Part shown: positions 1 through 6,963 of the stretch, in pieces
Position numbering within the stretch: the stretch's first letter is position 1
How the letters are laid out: each line of letters starts with the position of its first letter
NCBI RefSeq assembly: GCF_014204895.1
Contig: NZ_JACHMF010000001.1
Coordinates: forward strand, 5,828,001 to 5,892,000
Direction: 5' to 3'
From: Paractinoplanes abujensis
Lineage (GTDB): Bacteria > Actinomycetota > Actinomycetes > Mycobacteriales > Micromonosporaceae
DNA length: 64,000 nt
The notes under the pieces: model-generated
What the model was told of the DNA's origin: nothing
What the model saw: only the letters and a program-made list of their open reading frames with translations
Databases searched by the model: none
Position numbers and translations under genes: made by a program

Positions 1-1
1 G

Positions 2-91
2 TACCTCAGCGACAGCAAGAACCCGTACGGCTACTGCAACCACGGCCCGAACGGCATGACCTGCCCGGTGGGCGTGGCCCGCACCGCCTGA
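2..91 (+). CDS. C-terminal end of an unidentified protein, cut by the window edge
   Basis: Only the last 29 codons are present, read from base 2 to a TGA at 89-91. The fragment contains two cysteines eight residues apart (in GYCNHG and MTCPVG) and several Asn, Gly and Tyr residues, which would suit the disulfide-bonded end of an exported protein, but it is too short to name a family. A strong terminator hairpin starts ten bases after the stop, so this is the last gene of its transcription unit. Confidence 0.55.
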   Translation, partial: YLSDSKNPYGYCNHGPNGMTCPVGVARTA

Positions 92-101
92 CGCATCCTG
101 C

Positions 102-131
102 CCGCCCCCGGCAGTCGCCGGGGGCGGTTTT
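102..131 (+). terminator. rho-independent terminator
   Basis: A perfect 11-bp stem (CCGCCCCCGGC at 102-112 with GCCGGGGGCGG at 117-127), an AGTC tetraloop and a TTTT run at 128-131. It lies just downstream of the gene that enters the window from the left. Confidence 0.9.
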
Positions 132-214
132 CATGCCTGGGAGTGGAAAAGATCGACATGTCCCGACATGTTCCGCACACTGGGGATCGATGGCGGTACA
201 GCGGGAGGTGGGAC

Positions 215-544
215 GTGCGGACCTTTTACAACGACGACGAACGCCTGGCCTGGAACCTCGCCGAGTCGCTCACCGAGCAGGCCGAGGAATCGATGCGCGA
301 GGCCGAGCAGGCCCTCGAGACCTGGAAGACCGGCAAGGAGATGAACCGGCTGCGCTGCATCCGTAAGGGCATCAGCGAGTCGGACGCGGAGATCCGCTGG
401 TCGGCGTCGACCGCGGCGAAGAACGCGATCACCAACAACGGCTTCTACGTCGGGCTGGCGACCATGTATTACGGCGCGGCCGCCGCGAACTACTCCCGGG
501 CGCTCTATCTGCGCAGCCTGGGCGGCCGGCCCATGGCGGCCTAA
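215..544 (+). CDS. hypothetical protein, 109 aa
   Basis: A small soluble protein with no family I recognise. The first two thirds look alpha-helical and charged (NLAESLTEQAEESMREAEQ), followed by a Tyr/Ala-rich stretch (MYYGAAAANYSRALYL). I chose the GTG at 215 because GGGAGGTGGG (203-212) sits at ideal Shine-Dalgarno distance; an in-frame ATG at 143 would add 24 residues of unlikely composition and lacks a ribosome site. Codon third positions are strongly GC-biased, which supports a real gene. Its stop overlaps the stop of the convergent small gene on the other strand. Confidence 0.7.
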   Translation: MRTFYNDDERLAWNLAESLTEQAEESMREAEQALETWKTGKEMNRLRCIRKGISESDAEIRWSASTAAKNAITNNGFYVGLATMYYGAAAANYSRALYLRSLGGRPMAA

Positions 545-714
545 GCGCCGTCCTCCTCGCCCGCCGGGGTCTGCGCCGACTGGGACTGCTGCCGGGTGGG
601 CTGCTCCGACGGTGCCGCGGTGGCGGGCGTGGCCAGGGCCAGACCCAGCACGGCACCGGCGCTGATCAGGCCGAGCCCGGCCAGGGATATGGGACGGCGG
701 TCGTACTTCTCCAT
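541..714 (-). CDS. small exported or membrane-anchored protein, 57 aa
   Basis: The protein starts MEKYDRRPIS, continues with a hydrophobic stretch of about 20 residues (LAGLGLISAGAVLGLALA) ending in an AxA-like site (TPATAAP), and finishes with a short Ser/Gln/Pro/Glu-rich tail. This is the layout of a signal peptide or single membrane anchor with a tiny extracellular domain. No function can be assigned. No clear ribosome site precedes the ATG at 714. The gene is convergent with the 109-aa gene and their stop codons overlap at 541-544. It sits within a longer open frame antisense to the next gene, which is a shadow. Confidence 0.5.
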   Translation of the reverse strand: MEKYDRRPISLAGLGLISAGAVLGLALATPATAAPSEQPTRQQSQSAQTPAGEEDGA

Positions 715-810
715 GTGCCCACGGTGCCAGGGCCGCCTGTGACCCGGCTGTGCAGAACCTGCTAAAGACTTGGCCTGTGTGAGCGTCACCCGTTCGGGCA
801 GTATTAACTG

Positions 811-2229
811 ATGGAGATCGCGACCGAAACAGAGCGTAAATATGACGTGCCTACCGAGTTCCGGCTGCCCGATCTCACCGGCAAGGCAGGGATCAGCAAC
901 AGCGACGGCGGGGAGACCCACGACCTCGACGCCACGTATTTCGACACCGACGACCTGGCCCTGATGAGGAACCGCCGGACGCTCCGGCGGCGCAGCGGTG
1001 GCAGCGACGCGGGCTGGCATCTGAAGACGCCCGGTCAGGGCACAGACCGTACCGAGCACCGGCTTCCCCTCAACGGCGCCCCCGAAACGGTGCCCGCCGA
1101 GCTGGTCGGTCAGGTGCGGGCGATCATCCGGCGGCAGGAGCTCAAGCCGATCGCGCGGCTGCGCACCCAGCGGGTCGAGACCCCGCTGCGCGACGCCAAG
1201 GGCAACACGCTCGCGCTGGTCGCCCAGGATCAGGTGATCGCCGAGCGTGACGGCCACGAGCAGCGCTGGCAGGAGGTCGAGGTCGAGCTGGTCGACGGTG
1301 GTCCCAAACTGCTCGCCGCGGTCGAGAAGGCTCTGCTGGCCGCGGGGGCCGCGCCCGCCGCGGGCCCGTCCAAGGTCGCGCGCGCGTTCGGCAATCCCAC
1401 CCTGCCCAAGGCCGGCCCGCCCAGCAAGAACCCCGTGCTCCGGTATGTCCGTGAGCAGCACGACGCCATCACGGAGTACGACCCGGGCGTCCGGCGGGGC
1501 GACCCCGAGGCCGTGCACAAGATGCGCGTGGGCACCCGCCGCCTGCGCAGCACCCTGAAGACGTTCAAGCGCACCTTCGCAGAGGCGGCCGACCTCAACG
1601 AGGAGCTCAAGTGGCTGGCCGACCTGCTCGGTCAGGTGCGCGACGGCCAGGTGCAGGAGGGCAAGCTGCTGGCCGGGCTGGACGAGGCCGGGCCGCAGTT
1701 CGAGCCGGTGGCCGCGCGCATCCGCGAACACCTGGACGCCCAGGTCGCCGCGGGCCGGGCCGCGCTCGACGAGGCGCTGGAGAGTGAGCGCTACCTGACC
1801 CTGCTCGACCGCATCGACCAGCTGGCCCGGCAGAGGACGGTCGAGCCGGACCCGCTCCGGCGCGCCCACAAGAGCCTGGCCAAGGCCGACGCGCTGCTCG
1901 ACGTGGCGCTGGCCCACGGCGAGGACCACGAGCTGCACGACGCCCGTAAGGCCTACAAGCGCGCCCGCTACGCGGTCGAGGTGTTCGCGGCGGAGGCCGG
2001 CGACCCCGGCAAGCAGCTGGTCAAGGTGCTGACGGAGCTGCAGGACGTGCTCGGCGCGCATCAGGACTCGGTGGTCGCTCGCGAGCTGCTGCACGAGATC
2101 GGCCCGGACAGCTTCTGGTTCGGCGTCCTGTGGGCCCGGCAGGAGCAGGTGGGCAAGGACACGTACAAGGAATTGCCCGTCGTCGTGGAGAGCTCCCGCC
2201 GGAAGAAGCTGCGCCGGTGGCTGGGCTGA
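811..2229 (+). CDS. CYTH and CHAD domain protein (polyphosphate-associated)
   Basis: The 472-aa protein has two domains. The N-terminal CYTH triphosphate-tunnel domain (about residues 1-200) carries the metal-binding ExExK motif as E6, E8, K10 in TETERKY, and further basic strands such as RNRRTLRRR. The C-terminal CHAD domain (about 215-470) is helical with the conserved basic helices VHKMRVGTRRLRSTLK and LHDARKAYKRARYAVE. CYTH domains bind or hydrolyse triphosphates and CHAD domains bind polyphosphate, so a role in polyphosphate handling is expected. The PPK2 kinase gene 53 bases downstream supports this. The ATG at 811 has no obvious ribosome site; no better in-frame start exists upstream. 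Confidence 0.9.
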   Translation: MEIATETERKYDVPTEFRLPDLTGKAGISNSDGGETHDLDATYFDTDDLALMRNRRTLRRRSGGSDAGWHLKTPGQGTDRTEHRLPLNGAPETVPAELVGQVRAIIRRQELKPIARLRTQRVETPLRDAKGNTLALVAQDQVIAERDGHEQRWQEVEVELVDGGPKLLAAVEKALLAAGAAPAAGPSKVARAFGNPTLPKAGPPSKNPVLRYVREQHDAITEYDPGVRRGDPEAVHKMRVGTRRLRSTLKTFKRTFAEAADLNEELKWLADLLGQVRDGQVQEGKLLAGLDEAGPQFEPVAARIREHLDAQVAAGRAALDEALESERYLTLLDRIDQLARQRTVEPDPLRRAHKSLAKADALLDVALAHGEDHELHDARKAYKRARYAVEVFAAEAGDPGKQLVKVLTELQDVLGAHQDSVVARELLHEIGPDSFWFGVLWARQEQVGKDTYKELPVVVESSRRKKLRRWLG

Positions 2230-2282
2230 ATGTTCATCTGATCGGCCGTTGAGTTGTCACCCTCCGGGGGTATGTAGAAGGC

Positions 2283-3269
2283 ATGCAGGCGGAGGCGGAG
2301 CAGCAGGAACAGCAGGAACAGCAGAACGGTCCCTTCGATGACTCGGACGCGACGACGGAGCCCTACGACGGGCCGGTGGCCGAGCTGGGTGGATACCGGG
2401 TCGCGGACGACGATGACGACGACCCGGTGCTGCTCAACGCCGACGGCACCCCCGTCGACACGTGGCGCGAGGAATACCCGTACGACGAGCGGATGACCCG
2501 CCAGGAGTACGACCACCAGAAGCGGCTGCTCCAGATCGAGCTGCTCAAACTGCAGAACTGGTGCAAGAGCACCGGCGAGCGCATGGTCATCCTGTTCGAG
2601 GGGCGCGACGCGGCCGGCAAGGGCGGCACGATCAAGCGCTTCATGGAGCACCTGAACCCGCGCGGCAGCAAGGTGGTGGCGCTGGAGAAGCCCAGCGAGA
2701 AGGAAAGCACGCAGTGGTACTTCCAGCGCTACATCTCGCACCTGCCCTCGGCCGGTGAGATCGTGCTGTTCGACCGGTCCTGGTACAACCGGGCCGGCGT
2801 CGAGCGCGTCATGGGCTACTGCACCCGCCAGGAATACCTCGAGTTCATGCGCCAGGCCCCCGAGTTGGAGCGCATGCTCGTCCGTTCCGGCGTCCACCTG
2901 GTCAAGTTCTGGTTCTCGGTGACGCAGGGCGAGCAGCGCACCCGCTTCGCCATCCGCCAGGTCGACCCCGTACGGCAGTGGAAGCTCTCGCCGAACGATC
3001 TCGCGTCGCTCGACAAGTGGGACGACTACACCGAGGCCAAGGAGGCGATGTTCTTCTACACCGACACCGCCGACGCGCCGTGGACCGTGGTGAAGAGCAA
3101 CGACAAGAAGCGCGCCCGGATCGAGGCCATGCGGCACGTGCTCAACCGCTTCGATTACGACAACAAGGACCAGGACCTCGTCGGCGCGCCCGACCCGCTG
3201 ATCGTCGGCCCGGCCGCGCTCGCGGTGGAGGGCACCGAGATGTCGCCGCGCGTATTCCCGCGGCTGTAG
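2283..3269 (+). CDS. ppk2: polyphosphate kinase 2 family protein
   Basis: The 328-aa protein is a PPK2 (class I type), which transfers phosphate between polyphosphate and nucleotides. It has Walker A GRDAAGKGGT at about residues 107-116, and the Walker B and lid region FDRSWYNRAGVERVMGYC at about 163-180. The downstream motif KFWFSVTQGEQRTRF and the conserved DDYTEAKEAM segment are also present. An acidic and Gln-rich N-terminal extension of about 60 residues (EQQEQQEQQ, ADDDDDDP) precedes the catalytic domain and is probably disordered. The gene directly follows the CYTH-CHAD gene in the same direction, so the two likely act together on polyphosphate. Whether it prefers ADP or GDP cannot be read from the sequence. 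Confidence 0.92.
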   Translation: MQAEAEQQEQQEQQNGPFDDSDATTEPYDGPVAELGGYRVADDDDDDPVLLNADGTPVDTWREEYPYDERMTRQEYDHQKRLLQIELLKLQNWCKSTGERMVILFEGRDAAGKGGTIKRFMEHLNPRGSKVVALEKPSEKESTQWYFQRYISHLPSAGEIVLFDRSWYNRAGVERVMGYCTRQEYLEFMRQAPELERMLVRSGVHLVKFWFSVTQGEQRTRFAIRQVDPVRQWKLSPNDLASLDKWDDYTEAKEAMFFYTDTADAPWTVVKSNDKKRARIEAMRHVLNRFDYDNKDQDLVGAPDPLIVGPAALAVEGTEMSPRVFPRL

Positions 3270-3283
3270 TGATGTAAAAAGCC

Positions 3284-3313
3284 TTGGCGGTGCCGCCTTC
3301 CAGTGGTTAACGT
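3284..3313 (+). promoter_or_regulatory. predicted promoter of the rnz leader
   Basis: TTGGCG (3284-3289) and TAACGT (3308-3313) are separated by 18 bases, a plausible sigma-70-type pair in this GC background. It would start transcription near 3320, just before the leader ORF. The prediction rests on two hexamers only. Confidence 0.35.
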
Positions 3314-3344
3314 GGCCGTACACGTGAAGGGAGGTGGTCCGAAG

Positions 3345-3383
3345 TTGTATAGCAACGGGACTCGTGAGGTGGCTGTCCGCTAG
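3345..3383 (+). CDS. 12-codon leader ORF upstream of RNase Z
   Basis: A TTG start at 3345 is preceded at ideal distance by the very strong ribosome site GGGAGGTGG (3329-3337). It is followed by MYSNGTREVAVR and a TAG stop at 3381-3383. A hairpin (GCTGTC/GACAGC, 3386-3400) begins three bases after the stop. A strong ribosome site on so short an ORF, placed between a promoter and a terminator-like structure, suggests a regulatory leader peptide rather than a functional protein. I have an uncertain impression that similar leader peptides recur in actinobacteria. Confidence 0.5.
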   Translation: MYSNGTREVAVR

Positions 3384-3385
3384 CC

Positions 3386-3534
3386 GCTGTCCTCGACAGC
3401 TTCGTAGTAGTGGTACGTCGAGACCGTGTGGCAGCGGTGCGGCGAATTCAAGGTAGCCACCCGACCCCCAGGGATCCGGCCTTGTCCGACCGGACCACAC
3501 CTTCGCGTGTGGAAGTCCCTGGGGGTCGCTTCAT
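3386..3534 (+). promoter_or_regulatory. structured RNA leader with a three-way, terminator-like hairpin
   Basis: Three elements are visible. A hairpin GCTGTC-CTC-GACAGC lies at 3386-3400. A perfect 12-bp closing stem pairs GACCCCCAGGGA (3463-3474) with TCCCTGGGGGTC (3516-3527). Inside it are two arms: TCCGG/CCGGA (3475-3494) and CCACAC/GTGTGG (3495-3512). The closing stem is followed by a partly T-rich run and then, 25 bases on, by the GTG start of rnz. The layout fits a transcription attenuator or an RNase-sensitive leader. It could instead be an independent small RNA; no known RNA family was recognised. Confidence 0.5.
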
Positions 3535-3552
3535 TTCCGCGGGGAGTCTGCA

Positions 3553-4464
3553 GTGCGCGAGTTGGTCCTGCTCGGCACGGCCAGCCAGGTGCCGACCCGG
3601 CTGCGCAACCACAACGGCTACCTGCTCCGCTGGGACGACGAGGTCATCCTGTTCGACCCGGGCGAGGGCACCCAGCGCCAGATGTTGATGGCCGGCCTCG
3701 CGGTCAGCCCCATCAAGCGCATCTGCATCACCCATTTCCACGGTGATCACAGCCTCGGCCTGCCCGGCGTCCTGCAGCGCATCTCGCTCGACAAGGTGCC
3801 CCACCCGGTGACTGTGCACTACCCGGCGGCCGGCCAGGAGTTCTACGACCGGCTGCGGCACGCCACGAGCTACTGGGACAACTCCGACATCGTCGCCTCG
3901 CCGATCGCCGATGCCTCGTGGGCCACTGCCACGCCTGCGGGCTGGCTCACGGCGCTGCCCCTGCGACATTCCCTCCCCACGTACGGGTATCGCCTGGACG
4001 AACCGGGTGGGCGCCGGATGGTTCCCGAGTTGCTGGCTGCCCACGGCATAGCCGGGCCCGCGGTCGGCCGGCTGCAGCGGGACGGGCGGCTCGGTGACGT
4101 GACGCTCGAGCAGGTCAGCGTCGAGCGGCCGGGGCAGAGCTTCGCGTTCGTCATGGACACCGGGCTCTGCGACAACGTCCACACGCTGGCCGCCGGCGTC
4201 GACCTGCTGGTCATCGAGTCGACGTTCCTCACCGAGGACGCGGAGATGGCGGCCCAGGTGGGTCACCTGACGGCGGCGCAGGCCGGTGCGGTGGCGCGGG
4301 AGGCGGGCGTACGGACGCTGGTTCTGACGCACTTCTCGCAGCGCTACCCGGACGCCGGGCGGTTCCTGGAGGAGGCGCGGGCCTCGTTCGACGGGGAGAT
4401 CGTGGTCGGGTCGGACCTGGACCGGGTGCCGGTGCCCCCACGGCGCGAGGCTACGGTCGCCTGA
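3553..4464 (+). CDS. rnz: ribonuclease Z
   Basis: This 303-aa metallo-beta-lactamase-fold endonuclease removes 3' trailers from precursor tRNAs in the cytoplasm. The zinc motif HxHxDH is present as H61, H63, D65, H66 in [13 protein letters not shown]. Further zinc ligands are in [10 protein letters not shown] and in LTHFSQRY near the C-terminus. The length matches bacterial RNase Z. The start is the GTG at 3553; the ribosome site is modest (GGGGAGT at 3540-3546). The gene sits immediately after the structured leader and overlaps the following acetyltransferase gene by TGATG, so the two are co-translated. Confidence 0.93.
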   Translation: MRELVLLGTASQVPTRLRNHNGYLLRWDDEVILFDPGEGTQRQMLMAGLAVSPIKRICITHFHGDHSLGLPGVLQRISLDKVPHPVTVHYPAAGQEFYDRLRHATSYWDNSDIVASPIADASWATATPAGWLTALPLRHSLPTYGYRLDEPGGRRMVPELLAAHGIAGPAVGRLQRDGRLGDVTLEQVSVERPGQSFAFVMDTGLCDNVHTLAAGVDLLVIESTFLTEDAEMAAQVGHLTAAQAGAVAREAGVRTLVLTHFSQRYPDAGRFLEEARASFDGEIVVGSDLDRVPVPPRREATVA

Positions 4465-4988
4465 TGACCGTCACCCTCCGTACGGCGTCCTCCGAGGATG
4501 ATCTTGTCGCGGTGGGCCGGGTGCATCAGCGTTCGCGGGTCGCGGCCTACGCCGGCATTCTCTCGGCGTCGACGCTCGCGCTGCGCACCGAGGAAGCCTT
4601 CGGCGAGTGGTGGACCGAGCGGTATCGCTGGGAGAAGGACACGCACCGCCTGACCCTGGCCGTGGACTCCTCCGGCGAGGTGATCGGATTCTCGTACGTG
4701 GGGCCGTCGGAGACGCCGGGGGCGGTCGAGCTCTACGCGATCCACGTGCTGCCCTCGGCGCTCGGCACCGGGGTGGGGCGGCAGTTGATGGTGGACGCGC
4801 TCACGTCGCTGGCCGCCCTGGGCGAACCGAGAGCCGTGCTGTGGGTACTCGAGGCGAACTCCCGGGCACGGGACTTCTACGTCGCGGGCGGCTGGAAACC
4901 CGACGGCGCGACCCGCGAGGAGCCCGTGAACGGCGAACCCGTCGCCCAACTCCGCTACATGATTGACCTGCGCCGAGCCTTTAGTTAG
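4464..4988 (+). CDS. GNAT family N-acetyltransferase
   Basis: The 174-aa protein has the GNAT fold. The acetyl-CoA pyrophosphate loop reads ALGTGVGRQLM at about residues 98-108, preceded by the strand AIHVLPS and followed by the terminal signature LEANSRARDFYVAGGW. The substrate is unknown. Its ATG overlaps the rnz stop (TGATG), so it is translationally coupled to RNase Z. The stop codon lies inside an iron-box-like palindrome. Confidence 0.85.
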   Translation: MTVTLRTASSEDDLVAVGRVHQRSRVAAYAGILSASTLALRTEEAFGEWWTERYRWEKDTHRLTLAVDSSGEVIGFSYVGPSETPGAVELYAIHVLPSALGTGVGRQLMVDALTSLAALGEPRAVLWVLEANSRARDFYVAGGWKPDGATREEPVNGEPVAQLRYMIDLRRAFS

Positions 4989-4998
4989 CCTACCCTAA
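4980..4998. promoter_or_regulatory. iron-box-like site (DtxR/IdeR/DmdR type)
   Basis: TTTAGTTAGCCTACCCTAA agrees at 16 of 19 positions with the consensus TTAGGTTAGCCTAACCTAA, counted by hand. The flanking bases extend an inverted repeat TAGTTAG...CTAACTA (4982-5001). DtxR-type repressors bind such boxes with Fe2+ and shut off siderophore genes. Here no iron-uptake gene follows: the next 340 bases hold only a doubtful small ORF. The site may be a remnant or fortuitous. Confidence 0.4.
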
Positions 4999-5087
4999 CT
5001 ACGGACGCCGCCCAGGCCGCCACGTCAGGGTGCACGTTCGTCGTGGAAGATGCGCGCCGCTGTCACGGCCGGCGCATCGACATGATT

Positions 5088-5121
5088 CGGCGCGCCCGGT
5101 CTTGCCGGGTCGGGCGCGCCG
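5088..5121 (+). terminator. GC-rich inverted repeat, possible terminator of rnz-GNAT
   Basis: An 11-bp perfect repeat (CGGCGCGCCCG at 5088-5098, CGGGCGCGCCG at 5111-5121) with a 12-base loop. No T tract follows, so it would be a U-less actinobacterial-type terminator or a simple structural pause. It lies 100 bases beyond the acetyltransferase stop. Confidence 0.4.
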
Positions 5122-5139
5122 GAACTCGCTGAGGCGAGC

Positions 5140-5352
5140 GTGGGCCCGGGCCCGTTGGATCAGCTGTGCGCGCTTGCACAGGAGTTGGAAGACGGCGTAC
5201 TGGCACGGCAGGACTCTCCGCCGCCGGCTGATACCGAGCTACACCGTGGCGGGGCTCACGGCGAGTTGGCGTCGGTAGTTTCTCAGGTGCGGCAATCGCC
5301 GGTCGATGGCATCACCCGTCCCCGCCCTCGAACGGAACGGACCAACTCATGA
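5140..5352 (+). CDS. possible small protein coupled to the exported protein downstream, 70 aa
   Basis: A GTG-started frame whose TGA overlaps the ATG of the next gene as ATGA. That overlap is the usual sign of translational coupling, and the next gene lacks a good ribosome site of its own. GAGGCGAG lies just upstream of the GTG. The first 25 residues could form an amphipathic helix (LDQLCALAQELEDGVLA); the rest is polar and probably disordered. Codon third positions are less GC-biased than in neighbours, so a chance ORF is quite possible. No family recognised. Confidence 0.35.
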   Translation: MGPGPLDQLCALAQELEDGVLARQDSPPPADTELHRGGAHGELASVVSQVRQSPVDGITRPRPRTERTNS

Positions 5353-6155
5353 GGTTGCCCCTCCTCGCCGCGACCGGACTCCTCACAGTCGCGAGCACGC
5401 TGACCTGGACGGAACCAGCAACTGCCGCGGCGTCGACTGCGTCCGACCACACTCCGCCGGCCGTCACCGTCGTGTCCGGCGGCATCGTGCCCGCGGTGGT
5501 GTGGAACAACGGCGTCCGCAGGATCTCAGTGCTTCTGCGGATCACCGACAACGGGAGCGGATGGGAGCCGGGTCAAGCCCAGCTTCGGATGCAGTCACCC
5601 CAGGGAACGGTAGTGGACCTGGACGAAATCACCCGGGTCTCCGGCACCGCGAACAATGGCCTGTGGCAGTTCGCCACCACGTTGCCGCGGTTCACCGCGC
5701 CCGGTACGTGGCGGGTATTCCAGGCTGACCTCTGGGATCGGGCCCAGAACCTGACGACGATCACGACGCACTTGTCGTTCCTTGTCATCGGCAAGGCTGA
5801 CACCACGCCGCCGGTCGTACGTTGGGAATCAGCGAAGTTGAGCGCCGGCACCTTCGACAACAGCCAGGACCGAGTGCTGAAGGTCCGGGTAGCCGCTACG
5901 GATGACCTGAGCGGTGTCATCAGCACGCCCGGTGCCGTTTTCGTGGAGAGCCCGAGTGGCGACTGGTCCTCGTCGGAGTGGGGCACCAAGGTTTCCGGCA
6001 CCCCCACCAACGGCACATGGGAATACACCGTGACGCTTCCCGCGGGCGCGGCTGTCGGTACGTGGCACGTCTACTCGGCAACGATGTACGACGAGGTGGG
6101 GAACGCCAATCAGTTCGGGTCAAGAGAGTTCGCCACCGTCACGGTCACCGGATAA
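5349..6155 (+). CDS. exported protein with two Ig-like repeats
   Basis: The 268-aa protein begins with a signal peptide (MRLPLLAATGLLTVAST... cut near TAAAS). Two related beta-rich units of about 110-120 residues follow. Each starts with a TPPxV segment, has an SGTxxNGxW motif, then LPxxxAxGTWxV, and ends at a D...N turn (WDRAQN; YDEVGN). The units resemble bacterial Ig-like or cadherin-like extracellular repeats; I do not recognise a named family. The less extreme GC at third positions suggests later acquisition or relaxed selection. Function unknown; likely secreted or wall-associated. An inverted repeat downstream may end the transcript. Confidence 0.75.
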   Translation: MRLPLLAATGLLTVASTLTWTEPATAAASTASDHTPPAVTVVSGGIVPAVVWNNGVRRISVLLRITDNGSGWEPGQAQLRMQSPQGTVVDLDEITRVSGTANNGLWQFATTLPRFTAPGTWRVFQADLWDRAQNLTTITTHLSFLVIGKADTTPPVVRWESAKLSAGTFDNSQDRVLKVRVAATDDLSGVISTPGAVFVESPSGDWSSSEWGTKVSGTPTNGTWEYTVTLPAGAAVGTWHVYSATMYDEVGNANQFGSREFATVTVTG

Positions 6156-6182
6156 GAAGCCGGTCGAACGGTGTTTCGGCTG

Positions 6183-6238
6183 GGCGGGAGCGTGAGACCG
6201 ATGTGGAACGGGGGAACCTGTGGTCCCACGCTCCCGCC
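6183..6238 (+). terminator. long inverted repeat after the exported-protein gene
   Basis: GGCGGGAGCGTG (6183-6194) pairs perfectly with CACGCTCCCGCC (6227-6238) around a 32-base loop. It lies 27 bases after the stop of the exported protein and is the only structured element in the roughly 310-base gap to the next gene; the remainder of the gap shows nothing recognisable. No T tract follows. Confidence 0.4.
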
Positions 6239-6466
6239 AACCGTCCCGCCCGAACCGGGGTCGCGTCTGGCCGGAGACGCTGGACCGGCGGAGGCGTGCC
6301 GGTCCTGATCCGGATCTAGGGCGGGTCTTGCGGCGGGGGTCGCGGCGCTGGCGGGGCGCAGCGAACTCACCGCCGGACGACGTCATCCCGGGCCGGGTGG
6401 CCGCGCCTGCCGGGGGAGGTCAAGCGGACGGGCGACGTCGAAGCTCTCTGCAGTTGTCGTGCCGGG

Positions 6467-6760
6467 TCAGTCGAAACTGCCGCGGTTGACCGGGCGCTGG
6501 TCCTCACGCCCGGCGCGCAACCCCGGCACCGCTCTGATGCTGTTCAGGTCGTGACGGACGGTCCACGCTTCCCGCCAGGGGCGGCGGGAGGCAGCGTCGG
6601 CGCGTTCGGCGAGCCGGCGCGGTGCGCACGGCCAACGCCATCCACACCAGACACAGCTGCCGTCACCGTCCGGCTCCGCGTGCCGCCCGAGCATCTGCTG
6701 GGCGTCCTCCCACAGGAGGCGGTCCACAATGTCGGTCGGCATCGACTCGGCGATGACCAT
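6467..6760 (-). CDS. small Cys/Trp motif protein, 97 aa
   Basis: The protein carries a compact cysteine motif, SCVWCGWRWPC, of CxxCGxxWPC form. It could bind a metal or form a disulfide, and lies after a helical N-terminus (DRLLWEDAQQMLGRH). The ATG at 6760 has AAGGGG six bases upstream. An in-frame ATG at 6805 would add 15 polar residues and is the alternative start. The tail after the motif is Arg-rich. No function is assigned. It is divergent from the protease gene. Confidence 0.6.
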   Translation of the reverse strand: MVIAESMPTDIVDRLLWEDAQQMLGRHAEPDGDGSCVWCGWRWPCAPRRLAERADAASRRPWREAWTVRHDLNSIRAVPGLRAGREDQRPVNRGSFD

Positions 6761-6963
6761 TCCGTACCCCTTCGTCGGCGATTCGGGTGTCGGTCGGGTC
6801 GTCATACGTCCGTCACGACCTATACAACCGCGCAGCACCATCCGCCGGTCGGACTTTCTGTGCGATTAGCGCGACCCTGCGTGACGACCCCGTACCGCTC
6901 GTGTTCGCCGTGGGCGGACGTCCGTACGGCATTGATGCCGGTCGGGGCCGTGTTGAAGCACTC

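Noticed and set aside
541..2094. Open frame of 517 codons on the minus strand across the CYTH-CHAD gene
   Set aside because: It is antisense to a clear CYTH-CHAD protein and has no domain. Only its last 57 codons (541-714) look real, as a separate small gene.
3313..3534. tmRNA, because of the short ORF and tRNA-like fold
   Set aside because: No alanine-type acceptor with G:U, no TTCRA T-loop and no tag sequence ending in ALAA.
4999..5139. Remnant of a siderophore gene after the iron box
   Set aside because: No frame here shows recognisable transporter or synthetase sequence, so the idea stays only as a possibility in the findings.
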